A stretch of DNA of 64,000 bases from Antedon bifida (Eukaryota > Echinodermata > Crinoidea > Comatulida > Antedonidae): positions 13,819,501 to 13,883,500 of the forward strand of contig OY727093.1 in NCBI GenBank assembly GCA_963402885.1, given 5' to 3'. The notes beneath the pieces are model-generated. The model had not been told where the DNA came from, made no database searches, and saw nothing but the letters and a program-made list of their open reading frames with translations. The first letter of the stretch is position 1. Each line of letters begins with the position of its first letter. Below are positions 55,501 through 64,000 of this stretch, in pieces. The translations under genes were made by a program, and so were the position numbers.

Positions 55501-56882
55501 AAGTTGAAAGATAAAAAAAACAACTGCACATGAAGTTATATATCACAATTTAATATTTTTAATATTTAAAGTTTCAATACAGAATGGTGTTAAATGTTGT
55601 TTTACAGACTTCTAGGAATGGATGAGAGTTTATTCAAGCGTTTAGCTACATCTCACCCGAGTGCTACAGTGTCATTAACATTCCAATACCGAATGAACTT
55701 GGAGATTATGAAACTGAGTAATATTTTGGTGTATGAGGGTGCTCTTCAATGCGGATCTGACAAAGTTGCAAGATCTACTTTAAGCTTAACAAATTGGGAT
55801 GCTTTTCGAAATGCAAGTACAGTGTGCTTTAAACTATAAATAAAATTAATTTCAATTAAGTTGATGTGATGTGATTTGTGTTTACAAAATGTGTCCATCA
55901 TTTACATAATTTATTTGTGGTATGTTTATTGTTAGAAGTCTAACCAGCCCAAATGGTTGCTACAATTGTTGGATCCGAAATCTACCGTTAAGTTTTTGAA
56001 CATGGATGATGTAAGTATAACATTTTATATGAAGTTTAGTATTATTTATTATTACCTTCATTCAATATTGCACTGGACACCAAAACATTTGTTTCAATTG
56101 TTGCATTTGGTTAGAGAGCATTTTTAATTATTTGTGGTCTTTTATTTTAGGTTGAAAGCGATGGTCAAAGTTCATATAGCACCAATCAAAATGAAGCAAA
56201 TGTTATGATTAAATTAGTAGATGGATTGCTTAATGTAAGTGTTTATTTTCTATAACCATGATGGCAATAGTTGGCATTATGTTACAAAATTGTTCAATAA
56301 TATGAAATTTGAAAATGATCTATGTGGATATAGACCAGACTATACCTTATTGTATTGTTGGATATAAGCTGGGTTTATAAACAAATGTTGGTAGTTTTTC
56401 TTATAATTGATGGTTTGATGTTATTTTTTGTTTGTTTAAAGTGTGGTTGTAAGGGTACAGATATAGGCTTGGTGTCACCCTATAGAAACCAGTGTTTATT
56501 AGTTAAATCAATGCTACCAAGCCTAGCTGTAGATGCTTCCCAGGTGGAAGTAAACACTATAGATAAATATCAAGGAAGAGACAAAGAAGTTATTGTTGTG
56601 TCATTTGTCAAAACTGCCACACAGGTTAGTGTTTCTATTTATAATATTGTTATGGTCAGAGACTTCATTAACTTCCTTCTCTCACTAATAATGCACTCAC
56701 TTCTTACAATTCAGGGCGAGTTGTTACATGATATTCGTCGTTTAAACGTGGCATTGACTCGGGCGAAGAGGAAGCTGTTATTGATCGGTAGCTACAAGGC
56801 ATTGAATGGGTACGAACCATTGCGCAACCTACTCATTCACCTAATGCAAGACAAGCTAATAACTTCATATTCAGACGCATAA
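44010..56882 (+). CDS. DNA2: DNA2 nuclease/helicase orthologue, 29 coding exons, complete
   Basis: ATP-dependent 5'-flap nuclease and helicase of Okazaki fragment processing and DNA-end resection. Exons were assigned from GT-AG signals with consistent phase throughout, except one probable GC-AG junction after exon 25. They give about 1519 aa; human DNA2 is 1060 aa and budding yeast Dna2 about 1520 aa. Order: PIP box (19-26), variable serine/threonine-rich region (about 30-530), OB-like and RecB-type nuclease domain with H645, D757, E780-L-K782, four iron-sulphur cysteines (C618, C875, C878, C884), beta-barrel/linker, then SF1 helicase with Walker A GMPGTGKTTT (about 1129-1140), DEAS (1243-1246), GDHHQLPPL (from 1267), [13 protein letters not shown] and [18 protein letters not shown]. 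All catalytic motifs are intact. It ends with TAA at 56880-56882; AATAAA at 56991. Confidence 0.95.
47190..50592 (+). CDS. DNA2: DNA2 exons 7-16: nuclease domain and iron-sulphur site
   Basis: Exons 47190-47258, 47386-47547, 47905-47929 (only 25 nt), 48032-48094, 48416-48501, 48656-48784, 48873-48996, 49122-49217, 49555-49672 and 50430-50592. Motifs: AGSIKCKRR (first iron-sulphur cysteine), [10 protein letters not shown] (nuclease motif I histidine), [15 protein letters not shown] (catalytic Asp), [10 protein letters not shown] (E-x-K), [17 protein letters not shown], then [11 protein letters not shown] for the remaining three cluster cysteines. A gene with all of these intact should be nuclease-competent (family knowledge plus inference). 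Confidence 0.93.
47692..47719. repeat. (TAGA)n microsatellite
   Basis: About seven uninterrupted TAGA units in DNA2 intron 8. Confidence 0.9.
49264..49405. mobile_element. MITE, GCTCTGTCTACACTATCAAA family, copy 3
   Basis: Left AACTCTGTCTACACTATCAA, right TTTGATAGTGTAGACAGAGC, with TATATGGACACGATGATGTC inside. The best-preserved right end of the five copies. In DNA2 intron 14. Confidence 0.78.
49711..50255. mobile_element. Composite repeat, ACCTCCGCC termini, with tRNA-like part on the minus strand
   Basis: The left end ATTACCTCCGCCAAGGAGG and right end GGCGGAGGTTTGTACCC give short inverted termini. Inside are two partial copies of a module with TTCTCACCAAA and GATCAATGA-like phrases and stacked GGTCA motifs (AGGTCATAGGTCAAGGTCA at about 49873). 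There is an A-rich tract and, at about 50055-50116 on the minus strand, a tRNA-like A box (TGGTGTAATGG) and B box (GGTTTAAGTCC). The 121-aa open frame at 49555 that begins in DNA2 exon 15 runs into this repeat and is not a longer exon. Confidence 0.6.
50937..52791 (+). CDS. DNA2: DNA2 exons 17-21: linker between nuclease and helicase
   Basis: Exons 50937-51122, 51453-51560, 51835-51972, 52212-52328 and 52703-52791; all enter and leave in phase 2 until exon 21, which ends in phase 1. They encode helical sequence ([20 protein letters not shown] and EWFLMCMLE), a beta-rich stretch ([33 protein letters not shown]) and [15 protein letters not shown], each aligning by eye with the same regions of human DNA2 (DGQYLHNF, AGDRVIVSGE, LGNLSKLMENT). 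Confidence 0.9.
51269..51415. mobile_element. MITE, GCTCTGTCTACACTATCAAA family, copy 4
   Basis: Left AAGCTCTCTCTACACTATCA, right AAAGTTTGACAGAGCTT; the right end has lost part of the TAGTGTAG block. In DNA2 intron 17. Confidence 0.72.
52460..52650 (-). repeat. tRNA-derived SINE, minus strand
   Basis: On the minus strand an A box TGGCTGAGTGG (52643-52633) and a B box GGGTTCGAGGC (52582-52572) lie at tRNA-like spacing, followed by a SINE body. The A box and long spacing resemble Leu/Ser tRNAs. In DNA2 intron 20. A second repeat phrase (CCCACTTCTGGGCAAAGGCC at about 52058) lies in the preceding intron. Confidence 0.65.
53228..56882 (+). CDS. DNA2: DNA2 exons 22-29: SF1 helicase domain and C-terminus
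   Basis: Exons 53228-53329, 54373-54617, 54826-55019, 55608-55812 (or 55821), 55936-56010, 56151-56234, 56442-56624 and 56715-56882. Helicase motifs in order: GMPGTGKTTT split by intron 22, [90 protein letters not shown]. One residue differs from human in motif III (GDHHQ for GDHQQ). The exon 25 donor is unusual: the obvious GT at 55817 is out of phase, while GC at 55813 (GCAAGT) keeps the frame. The protein ends shortly after [10 protein letters not shown]. Confidence 0.92.
53351..53904. mobile_element. MITE with TAAAGATGTATTGTCCC ends
   Basis: The left end TAAAGATGTATTGTCCCTTT is exactly inverted at the right end AAGGGACAATACATCTTTA. About 554 bp, AT-rich, no open frame. In DNA2 intron 22, which it nearly doubles in length. 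Confidence 0.75.
54217..54301. mobile_element. MITE, GCTCTGTCTACACTATCAAA family, copy 5 (deleted centre)
   Basis: AAGCTCTGTCTACACTATGA at the left and TTTGATAGTGTAGACAGAGC at the right, but only 85 bp long because the ATATGG central block is missing. Confidence 0.75.
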
Positions 56883-57985
56883 TGGGAGGACCATGCCAAT
56901 TCAAGTTTGATATGTTTTATAAAACAATACAGTACCACTAATTAAATATATTCCCAAAAAATGGTATATTTCTACATTTTTATACAAAATAATAAAAACC
57001 AATTATAGTTAGATTTTTCTATGACCAACCATAAGTTGGTATTTATTTTATTAACAATTAAAATGAATTAAGTAGATGGAAATCCAGGATCTAGATAAAT
57101 GCCAATTGCAATATTTTTGTCCATAGATAGAAACTAGAATCTCATTTTTTTCAATAAATTGTGACCTTAAAAGGGTAAACTTAAATCAGGTTTGTATCCT
57201 AAGAGATCTCTCTTCTCCCACAGACCTGTCAGAGCAGTAAATTGCAAAATTCACATTAGTTTCACAAGAAAATTGGATTTAAATTTCAACCCTATTTTTA
57301 TCCAGATTACTCTCTAATAAGAACAAAATAAATGCCATAGTTTTAACTTTGTAAATTTATTTTCAGCTTTGTACCCGATACAACTTCAATTGTTCTAAAT
57401 AATTAATATATATATAATTAAAATAATAACGTATGTATAAACGTGGAAATAGTATTAGTACTTGTATGTCTAATAAGAAATTTATTGTTTAAACATAACT
57501 AGTTTAAATTTATTGAATTGTCAAGGGATATTTGTATTCATTTCCTTTAGGTTGAATGTTTCCCACTACTCAAATGAATACTCTGTATAATGATTTCCTA
57601 TAAATAGTTTAAAATGAATAGTTGCACATAGAAATTTAGTATTTTGCTTCTTGCACTTTTTATGTATTACTAAAAAAAAAAAATTGAATTATACAATTGT
57701 AATATAATTAAACATAAAACTATTCATTTTGTATTTATATCTTTAAAAAAAATTCATTTATGCATATGCATTAAAAAAATATTTTTGTCTGTACTTTTTG
57801 TTATTCCTGAAATTGTTTACAGTCAATAAATAGGATAATATATATATATAATATTTTCACTTTTATGTTTATAAATCTGTCATGTAATATTTATTGTTTG
57901 CCAAATTGGGTAAGTAGATCTTTTGTTATAAATATAAAACAACCTGTCTGATTTTTCACATCATTTACACATAAAACCCATACAT
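56883..57985. other. Convergent intergenic region DNA2/CNTD1
   Basis: No coding exon. AATAAA on the plus strand at 56991-56996 is a fitting DNA2 poly(A) signal about 110 nt after its stop. On the minus strand AATAAA at 57895-57890 can serve CNTD1. The rest is AT-rich with simple TA tracts (about 57838-57852). Confidence 0.6.
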
Positions 57986-60900
57986 TTATTTGGCACTGGT
58001 CGGTGGATCCTTTTGTGAAACTACATAATTACGCACTAGGATGTCGGCAAACATTAAAATGTCTAGAGTACAGATTCCGGTTATCTTCTCTAGATGATTA
58101 ATGACCTAATGAAATGAAATGGAATTCATGTCGTCAAGAAAATGTTTGGTGAATTTAAATTGCAATTATTTCCAATATTACTATTCAAATAAAGATTAAC
58201 AATGTACACATTATGTGCATTTATATAGAATGCAGCTTCTATTATTATGCTGTATTTTAAAAAGGTAATAACCAACCACCAATCACCATTCATTCCCAGA
58301 GGTATAGTCAGAACATCAATTGCAGGGTGGCACACAGAGCAAAACAGCAAATAGGATGTGGGTGTTTGCTAACTGGATGGATGCTAAGGCCACTAAGGAC
58401 CATAAATGAAGGTAATAACTTGTTTATCTTTGACTTACACATTTCACTACAATTTAGTATGAATTGAGTATCTTGGTTTTACCACAGTGTAGGTGGACAG
58501 TGTAATCATTTGTTTCACCCACAATTACATGATAAGGTCTGCTGCAGCTGAATTTTAAATGTAGCTTTATTAATAGGCCTACTGTTTACTATATTAATGT
58601 TTGTGCTCCACCCTAAGCTATAAGCTATGCTAATTATTTTTTTTTTTATTTTATAATTGGAAGCTTACTTGATCACTTGTACTTTGATCTGCAACATATG
58701 ATGATGCAGCTATAACAGCAACTGCAAACAACATTAAATCATTCTCAACGGGTACAAACTTTATCCTAAATCAGTAAAAAGAAAACAGACATCAACAAAT
58801 ACGAACTGCAACAAACGGACATCAACAAACGGACATCAACAAGTACCAACAAATTGAAACAAGTATTTGGAAAATCTCAAACAAAAATGTGAGTTTTAGG
58901 TTTATTTATTGGTTTTTATAGCAATTGCTTGAGGGTTTGAATGAACCCCGCTTTTTTAACAAAGTGTCCTTTTTAAACTACATACTGACAACAGAAGTGA
59001 TGGTAAATATGCTTAGCTCAATATGATTTATTTAAAAACAACCTTGTAAAAATCCTGGCTACAGGCTGGTGTATTATGTTCTTGTTTGAATACCATTATT
59101 TCAAACATTGTTTATGCAAAATCACATGATTATTAGATAATATATGTTTTCAGTTGTGGGGTTTATCAAAATTTGGATAGATAATTTTAAAGCAATACAA
59201 TCTTTGCTTTAATCAATAAGGCATTCATTTGACACTGTACCTGTCCTGTTTGTATATACATGGTTGACCAGTAGCAGTTAAAAATAGTTGTTCATAGATA
59301 GATTGTCTTCTTAGATATGCTAGATCTATTATCTGTATACTAATATGATGCAGAGGTTTCATCTCTACTCCGTGATCATTATGAGCTATTTGGTAAATAG
59401 AGACAGACAAAATTAGAATTTAACCTACTGTCCTGGAAAAATAAATTAATACAGAAATATATTTGTACTGTATTGGAAAAGTATCATTTGTTCTTAACAT
59501 TTTCATTTTTTCAATATCTTTATAACAAAAACACAATAAAAAATGAAAACAATATTGTTTAATGTATATAAGGGTTTCCTATTAGCTTAACATTAGTTGT
59601 CAATACTGTACTTACCAATAACCTCTAGAATGATTTCCACATATGTTATTGGTGAAGATGTACTGATTTCATACTGTAATGTCTTAAGCACACACAGCTC
59701 AGACTGAACAGTGTTGTCCATTGAATAATTAAGTCCAAAATCATGCAAGATTCGATGGCACCTTTTAGCTGTCAAAGACTTGAATTGGTAGAGTACAGTA
59801 TGCAATTAATGACAATATATTGTAAATGGCGCACGCAGGCATAGTTACATTTTTTTTCTACGGAAGTGATTAACTTGATTAAAACAGCGAAATGACCTAT
59901 TCAAAGTCTTTTTTTTTATTAATCTTCATTTTTCATGTTTTTATAATTTGTTTTAATAATGTCATAAATATCTTTTATTAGTTTTCTTCAAATTAGCATG
60001 CATAAACTGGTTTATTCATTGTGTAATACAACAAACACAAATGTAATACAGTATTAATCACAAAATAGTCATTCCTGTGGTAAAATTAGCAGTTCTACAC
60101 CAGGAGGTGCTCTAACTTGTGTTATATAAACTTGCTCAGATATGCTGGCTGAATAAATACATTCAATTTAGCTAAATGTCATTCTCCTTAGTAAACTAAA
60201 TTTCATACAAAGAATCTTTGAACCACAATCATTTCAGCTTTCATTATCACATCCACTGTCTTACCTTAAAATGTGAGCAAAGTTTACTGGCCACTTGAAT
60301 GCATGATAATATTCTTAATGTCATTTGCTTCATTAATCTTTTTATTATGTTCTGCCAGTCTTGTTTCTTGTGGGTGTATGTTGGACTGCTCATTACATAT
60401 TCATATAAACTCAAGACTTGCTTGACCATAAATCTAAAAGATAACAAAATAATATTAGTGTGCAAGGTTGAAATATCTGTGGTACTGGGTGGTACTCCTC
60501 TTCAAATATTAATAAATATAAATAAATGTAGTAACAAATAAGAATCATTTTACTGAAGGTGATTTAAATTATAATATAATTTAAATCACCTTCAGTAAAA
60601 TGATTCGTATATATTTCATGTTATGTAATCATAGTCATTGGAATAAATTTGATATTGAAATAAGAGTAAGAGAAAAATATTTAATAAATATACCTGTTGA
60701 ATATATCTACGGCCAAATATCTTGCTTCAGTAGGTTGTTTTAGCTTTTCACACATAAGAAAAATAAACTCAACTAAAACAAAGTAAAAGATCAATTAATT
60801 CTTGAGAATCACGGTGATTAACATTATGTGAGCACATCCTTAACTAGGTTAATGGATTTATAAAAATGTTTCTTACCTGCTTTTTTCTGGTTTTTGAAGC

Positions 60901-61051
60901 AGTTTTGGTTATTTATGCCATCCTTCAATTTTTTCTCATTTTCTTTTGCCAAATTTTGTAGCATCGACTCCAACACTTCTGATGAAACACTTGCTCCTTT
61001 GTGATTGAACAATGGTTCTGGTGGAGTGGCAAATATTTGAGATGCCTTCAT
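57986..61051 (-). CDS. CNTD1: CNTD1 orthologue (cyclin-fold meiotic crossover factor), 7 exons, complete
   Basis: Cyclin N-terminal domain-containing protein 1; mouse CNTD1 and worm COSA-1 are required to designate meiotic crossovers. Minus-strand coding parts: 61051-60877, 60772-60694, 60433-60265, 59778-59616, 59385-59241, 58765-58669 and 58105-57986. GT-AG junctions and phases agree, giving 315 aa (human 330). Matches to human by eye: SEVLESMLQNLAKENEKKL (human IEDALLHLAQQNEQ), VEFIFLMCEKL, RFMVKQVLSL, LRILSCIQVASKLCSHFK, SELCVLKTLQYEI, PITYVEIILEVIG, IDLAYLRRQSIYEQLF, FAVAVIAASSYV and HLEKITGICTLDI. It starts MKASQIFATPPEPLF. An AATAAA overlaps the stop. Exon 4 uses a slightly atypical acceptor (TTCAAG). 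Convergent with DNA2. Confidence 0.92.
60542..60606. repeat. 65-nt perfect palindrome in CNTD1 intron 2
   Basis: GAATCATTTTACTGAAGGTG and the rest of a 32-nt arm (60542-60573) is repeated without error in reverse complement at 60575-60606, around a single A. Likely a recent inverted duplication or a foldback remnant. Confidence 0.85.
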
Positions 61052-62452
61052 GTTTCATGAAATTTCGATTCTGTCATAGAAATAATATTAAAAGAAATAA
61101 TTCTAAATATACTGTACTACTAGGCCTCTTAGGTAATGTGGTTCTTACAGTATGTTAGGCGTTCCAAATGTGTTTCATAGTTTAATACTAGGGGCCTAGT
61201 TAGAAGAGGCCTAGGCTAGGACACAGTAGCTAGTAAAGTAGGTCTAGGTTTGGCCTAATCTAGCTCTAGGTTTGGCCTAATCTAGCTCTAGGCCTAGGCC
61301 TAGTGTAGAAGTAGGTAGCCTCTCATGACCTCTAGCTAGGCATGTCATAGCTCTAGGCTAGGCCTAGCTAGCTAGGCCCTAGCTAAGGAGCCAGGCCTAT
61401 GGTACCTCAATGCATTCCCATTAATATTCACTGTAGCCCGCCAGGCTAGGCTTAGTTAGGCTACCTTGTCCTTTTTAGGCTTAGGTTAGGCCTCTAGATA
61501 GCTAGGGCTAGACATATATTAATGCTGACATAACCTAAAATAACGACTCCTATCACCGAACTTACATGTACAATTCAAATATTATATAATATAATGGTAA
61601 AAAGTAACATTTTAAATAGGATTTTTAAAGAAATAAAAATTAAATGCCAATCGACTGAATGTTCCGGTTGAGTGAGTTTTCTGTGACTTCCAACCAATCA
61701 CGTTAATCTATCATTCAGCCAATCGTTGATGAGAAACCATCTATATTTCGTACAATATTCATAATAATTGATTAGGCCTATTATACTGTAAATAAAGGCA
61801 GGTAATTAGTTTCTTATCAACGACGAAGATGAATCTACCGTACTAACGTGAGAATAGCATATACAGTAACTACAGATGGTAGATAACTTTAAAATTAAAA
61901 ATAACGCTTATGCATATAGGCCCTATAAATATAAAATGTACATACATAAATTAATTATATTGCTAAAAATTGTATTTTTTTGTATAATTGTTTCACTTAA
62001 ATGTTATCAGTAATCATATAGGCCTAGGCCTGTCACATGAAATTCTTGTGATCGTTCAAAATGAAAGCGTTATAATTTAATTACAGTATTTCAAATCTTG
62101 ACATTTGTTCAATAAATAACCCAGTATTTGTTAGACATTAAATGTGTTTCCATTTTGAAATATATAATATAAAACTCTGTTATACATTGATTGTGTGAAA
62201 AAAATACACCTATTTTGAATCAAATCTCGATAACAATGGCTGACAATTGAATTGCGTCATGTTTACGTCATTTGTTTGCTAATTCATCATAATATTTTGG
62301 CATTTGTAACTACAAGCTAGTGAAACGGAAGTTACTCATAACCGTTTTTAAAATTGGAGTTTCCGACGCACTTAAAAGTCTTGTTCCAAATATATGCGAT
62401 TTCATTAGCAAGCCTGTTTTTCAGACTCAACCTTGTCTGCTGTTAGTCGAAC
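61052..62452. promoter_or_regulatory. Head-to-head CNTD1/TRIM intergenic region with CTAGG-rich tract and CCAAT boxes
   Basis: 1.4 kb without a gene. About 61120-61515 is a dense CTAGG/GGCCTA tract next to the CNTD1 start. CCAAT boxes at 61694-61698 and 61719-61723 could serve either gene. No TATA box is obvious. The 61900-62450 part is AT-rich and should contain the TRIM 5' UTR. Confidence 0.45.
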
Positions 62453-64000
62453 ATGGCTAGTAATGTTCTTGCAGACCTTGCTACTGACTTTCTTGAATGT
62501 TCCATTTGCGTTGAACTTTACCATGTACCAAAATTGTTACCATGCGGACACACATTTTGCCGAGAATGTATCAATAAATGGATAGAAACTCAAGGAAGCC
62601 GCGCTATATTCTCATGTCCAAAATGTCGCACTGATACGTTTGTTCCAGACGGTGGCTTAAATGCATTTAAAGATGACAAGTTTGTCTTGAATTTGTTGTC
62701 GTTTCACCGAGTGCAAGTTGGTATCCATGATGAAGTAGAGTGGCTGAACTGTGCATCGTGTTCTGAGCAAGTTGGCCAATCCAGCTGTAGTGGGTACTGT
62801 CATGAATGCAAGGGTGTCATCTGCAAAACATGTGGACAGCATCATAAGATGTTGGCGGCTTTGAGAGGTCATACTGTTGTTGACGAAGAAGAGCTTAAAA
62901 GCAGTAATATTCAAGAGTTATATCAACGAAGCCAACCAGAGGAACAATGCTCTCAGCACAAAGGAGAAACAAGACGTCTTTTCTGTCAAACGTGTGAGAT
63001 AATCATTTGTCAGGTTTGCTGTCTGATTGCACACCCGCGCCCAAAACATTCGGTCTCTCCTGTTTCTGAAACGGCAGATAGAGTGAAGAAGGAACTGACA
63101 AAAGACCTTGATTCTGTTTGTCTAACAATGAAAAGAATTGAGAAGAAAATGGAAGATGCCAATCATATTAGAGGAAGATTAACATCTAAAATTGATTCGT
63201 CAAAACAAGCTGCCTTTCGGCGATGTGAAGAAGTTATTAAAAAGGTTAACGAAGAGTTCCATTCGATTATTAAACACATCGATAAAGTTGGTGGTAATAG
63301 ATTGAAAGTTATCGATGCGTTTGTCGATAATACAAAATTAACTCTGGGAAAAGTGAAAGGTAGTTATCATCTTGCGCAAAGACAAGTTGACCTTTGTACC
63401 GATCGTGATATCTTGATGATAGGACCAGAACTTAGGCAGATGAGTAAGAACCTAAAAGGAGAAACAGTTGGTGAAGTTGATTCTAATTTTGGGACCATTG
63501 TATTTGAATCTAATAAGATTGAAATTAATCCACTACTAGGAAAGCTGATAACAACAAGCTATAGGTGGCGCCTTAAGAAAACTTTCGGCCAATTAGGAAA
63601 GAGCAAAGGCGAATTCATGTGGGCGTATGACGTAATTGTCACACCAGACTCCGATATCGCTGTCTGTGATCCAAAATTGAAACGAATACAAATTTTCAAT
63701 GAGGTTGGAAAATACAAATTTTCTCTTGATGTTGGAAAAGATGAAAAAGATGGCACTAAAGAGCAAATGAATGTATCTATTACTAATGATGATAAGTATA
63801 TTGTTGCCCAGAGGAATTCTAAATGGGTTAAACAATACACGTTTGACGGCAAGTGTTTTTGTAAATTTAGTCCAGATGAAACACTAGACGGACGATATGC
63901 TTCTCTCGAAAGCGTTTCTGTAAGTCCTCGAGGTTTGATCTGTATTGGCCAATCTACACCGATAGGTACAGTTTATCTTCACGATAAAGACGGAACTATT
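62453..64000 (+). CDS. TRIM protein: RING, two B-boxes, coiled coil, NHL-like repeats; truncated by window end
   Basis: Probable E3 ubiquitin ligase of the TRIM family. One uninterrupted frame of 516 codons runs off the window. The first ATG opens MASNVLADLATDFLECSICV. RING: C16, C19, C31, H33, C36, C39, C55, C58 (PCGHTFCREC, CPKCR). B-box 1 at about 100-140 (CASC, CHEC, CKTC, H). B-box 2: C166, H169, C178, C181, C186, C189, H194, H199. Coiled coil at about 205-330. From about 395 the sequence WRLKKTFGQLGKSKGEFMWA followed by YDVIVTPDSDIAVCDPKLKR looks like the first NHL propeller blade, and a second-blade-like VSPRGLICIGQ follows near 500. This layout is like TRIM2/3/56/71; such genes are often multiplied in echinoderms and other marine invertebrates (family knowledge). 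Orthology not assigned. Confidence 0.9.
   Translation, partial: MASNVLADLATDFLECSICVELYHVPKLLPCGHTFCRECINKWIETQGSRAIFSCPKCRTDTFVPDGGLNAFKDDKFVLNLLSFHRVQVGIHDEVEWLNCASCSEQVGQSSCSGYCHECKGVICKTCGQHHKMLAALRGHTVVDEEELKSSNIQELYQRSQPEEQCSQHKGETRRLFCQTCEIIICQVCCLIAHPRPKHSVSPVSETADRVKKELTKDLDSVCLTMKRIEKKMEDANHIRGRLTSKIDSSKQAAFRRCEEVIKKVNEEFHSIIKHIDKVGGNRLKVIDAFVDNTKLTLGKVKGSYHLAQRQVDLCTDRDILMIGPELRQMSKNLKGETVGEVDSNFGTIVFESNKIEINPLLGKLITTSYRWRLKKTFGQLGKSKGEFMWAYDVIVTPDSDIAVCDPKLKRIQIFNEVGKYKFSLDVGKDEKDGTKEQMNVSITNDDKYIVAQRNSKWVKQYTFDGKCFCKFSPDETLDGRYASLESVSVSPRGLICIGQSTPIGTVYLHDKDGTI

Noticed and set aside
55608-55816. DNA2 exon 25 ending at the GT of GCAA|GTACAG
   Set aside because: It leaves phase 1, but the following exon is open only in phase 0; joining it would put TAA two codons later.
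56355-56882. Single 175-codon frame across the last DNA2 exons
   Set aside because: It reads through intron 27 and intron 28 by chance. The conserved helicase motifs and AG/GT signals place exons at 56442-56624 and 56715-56882.

Overview
This is a window of eukaryotic, animal nuclear DNA. It is AT-rich, has many introns and is dense in short DNA transposons and tRNA-derived repeats. The mix suggests an invertebrate deuterostome, most likely an echinoderm or other ambulacrarian: a clear retinoic acid receptor, a two-B-box TRIM-NHL-type gene, and repeated CTAGG/GGCCTA-rich low-complexity DNA near several gene starts. That placement is inference; no rRNA or mitochondrial marker is present to confirm it.

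Layout. (1) 1-5634 has no recognisable coding exon. It may hold the 3' UTR of an upstream gene and carries a pogo-like element (3506-5108) with a hAT-like element nested inside it. (2) 5807-37085 (+) is a complete retinoic acid receptor (RAR) gene: nine coding exons, about 433 aa, with a 20-kb first intron full of transposable elements. (3) 40266-41281 (-) is CCDC103, a dynein-arm assembly factor in three exons, convergent with RAR. (4) 41282-44009 is a head-to-head intergenic region split by a 1.8-kb foldback transposon. (5) 44010-56882 (+) is a complete DNA2 nuclease-helicase gene: 29 coding exons, about 1519 aa, with a long N-terminal extension that begins with a PCNA-binding PIP box. (6) 57986-61051 (-) is CNTD1, a cyclin-like meiotic crossover factor in seven exons, convergent with DNA2. 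(7) 62453 to the window end (+) is an uninterrupted, 3'-truncated TRIM gene.

The most interesting signal lies inside RAR intron 1 at about 22.7-22.95 kb. A perfect DR5 retinoic acid response element is followed by an inverted CCAAT box, a second DR5-like element, an A/T-rich TATA-like stretch, and a tiny ATG exon (ATG GTT G) with a consensus GTAAGT donor whose phase fits the shared RAR exon 2. This resembles the RA-inducible P2 promoters of vertebrate RAR genes and suggests a self-regulated second RAR promoter. A further DR5-like site (27130) and a DR2 site (34258) lie in later introns.

The genes do not form one pathway. RAR, CCDC103 and CNTD1 orthologues all map to human 17q21, which suggests retained ancestral linkage. 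DNA2 (replication and resection) and CNTD1 (meiotic crossover designation) are neighbours with related but separate roles. Exon coordinates were assigned by hand from splice signals, reading phase and remembered family sequences; no alignment or transcript data were used.
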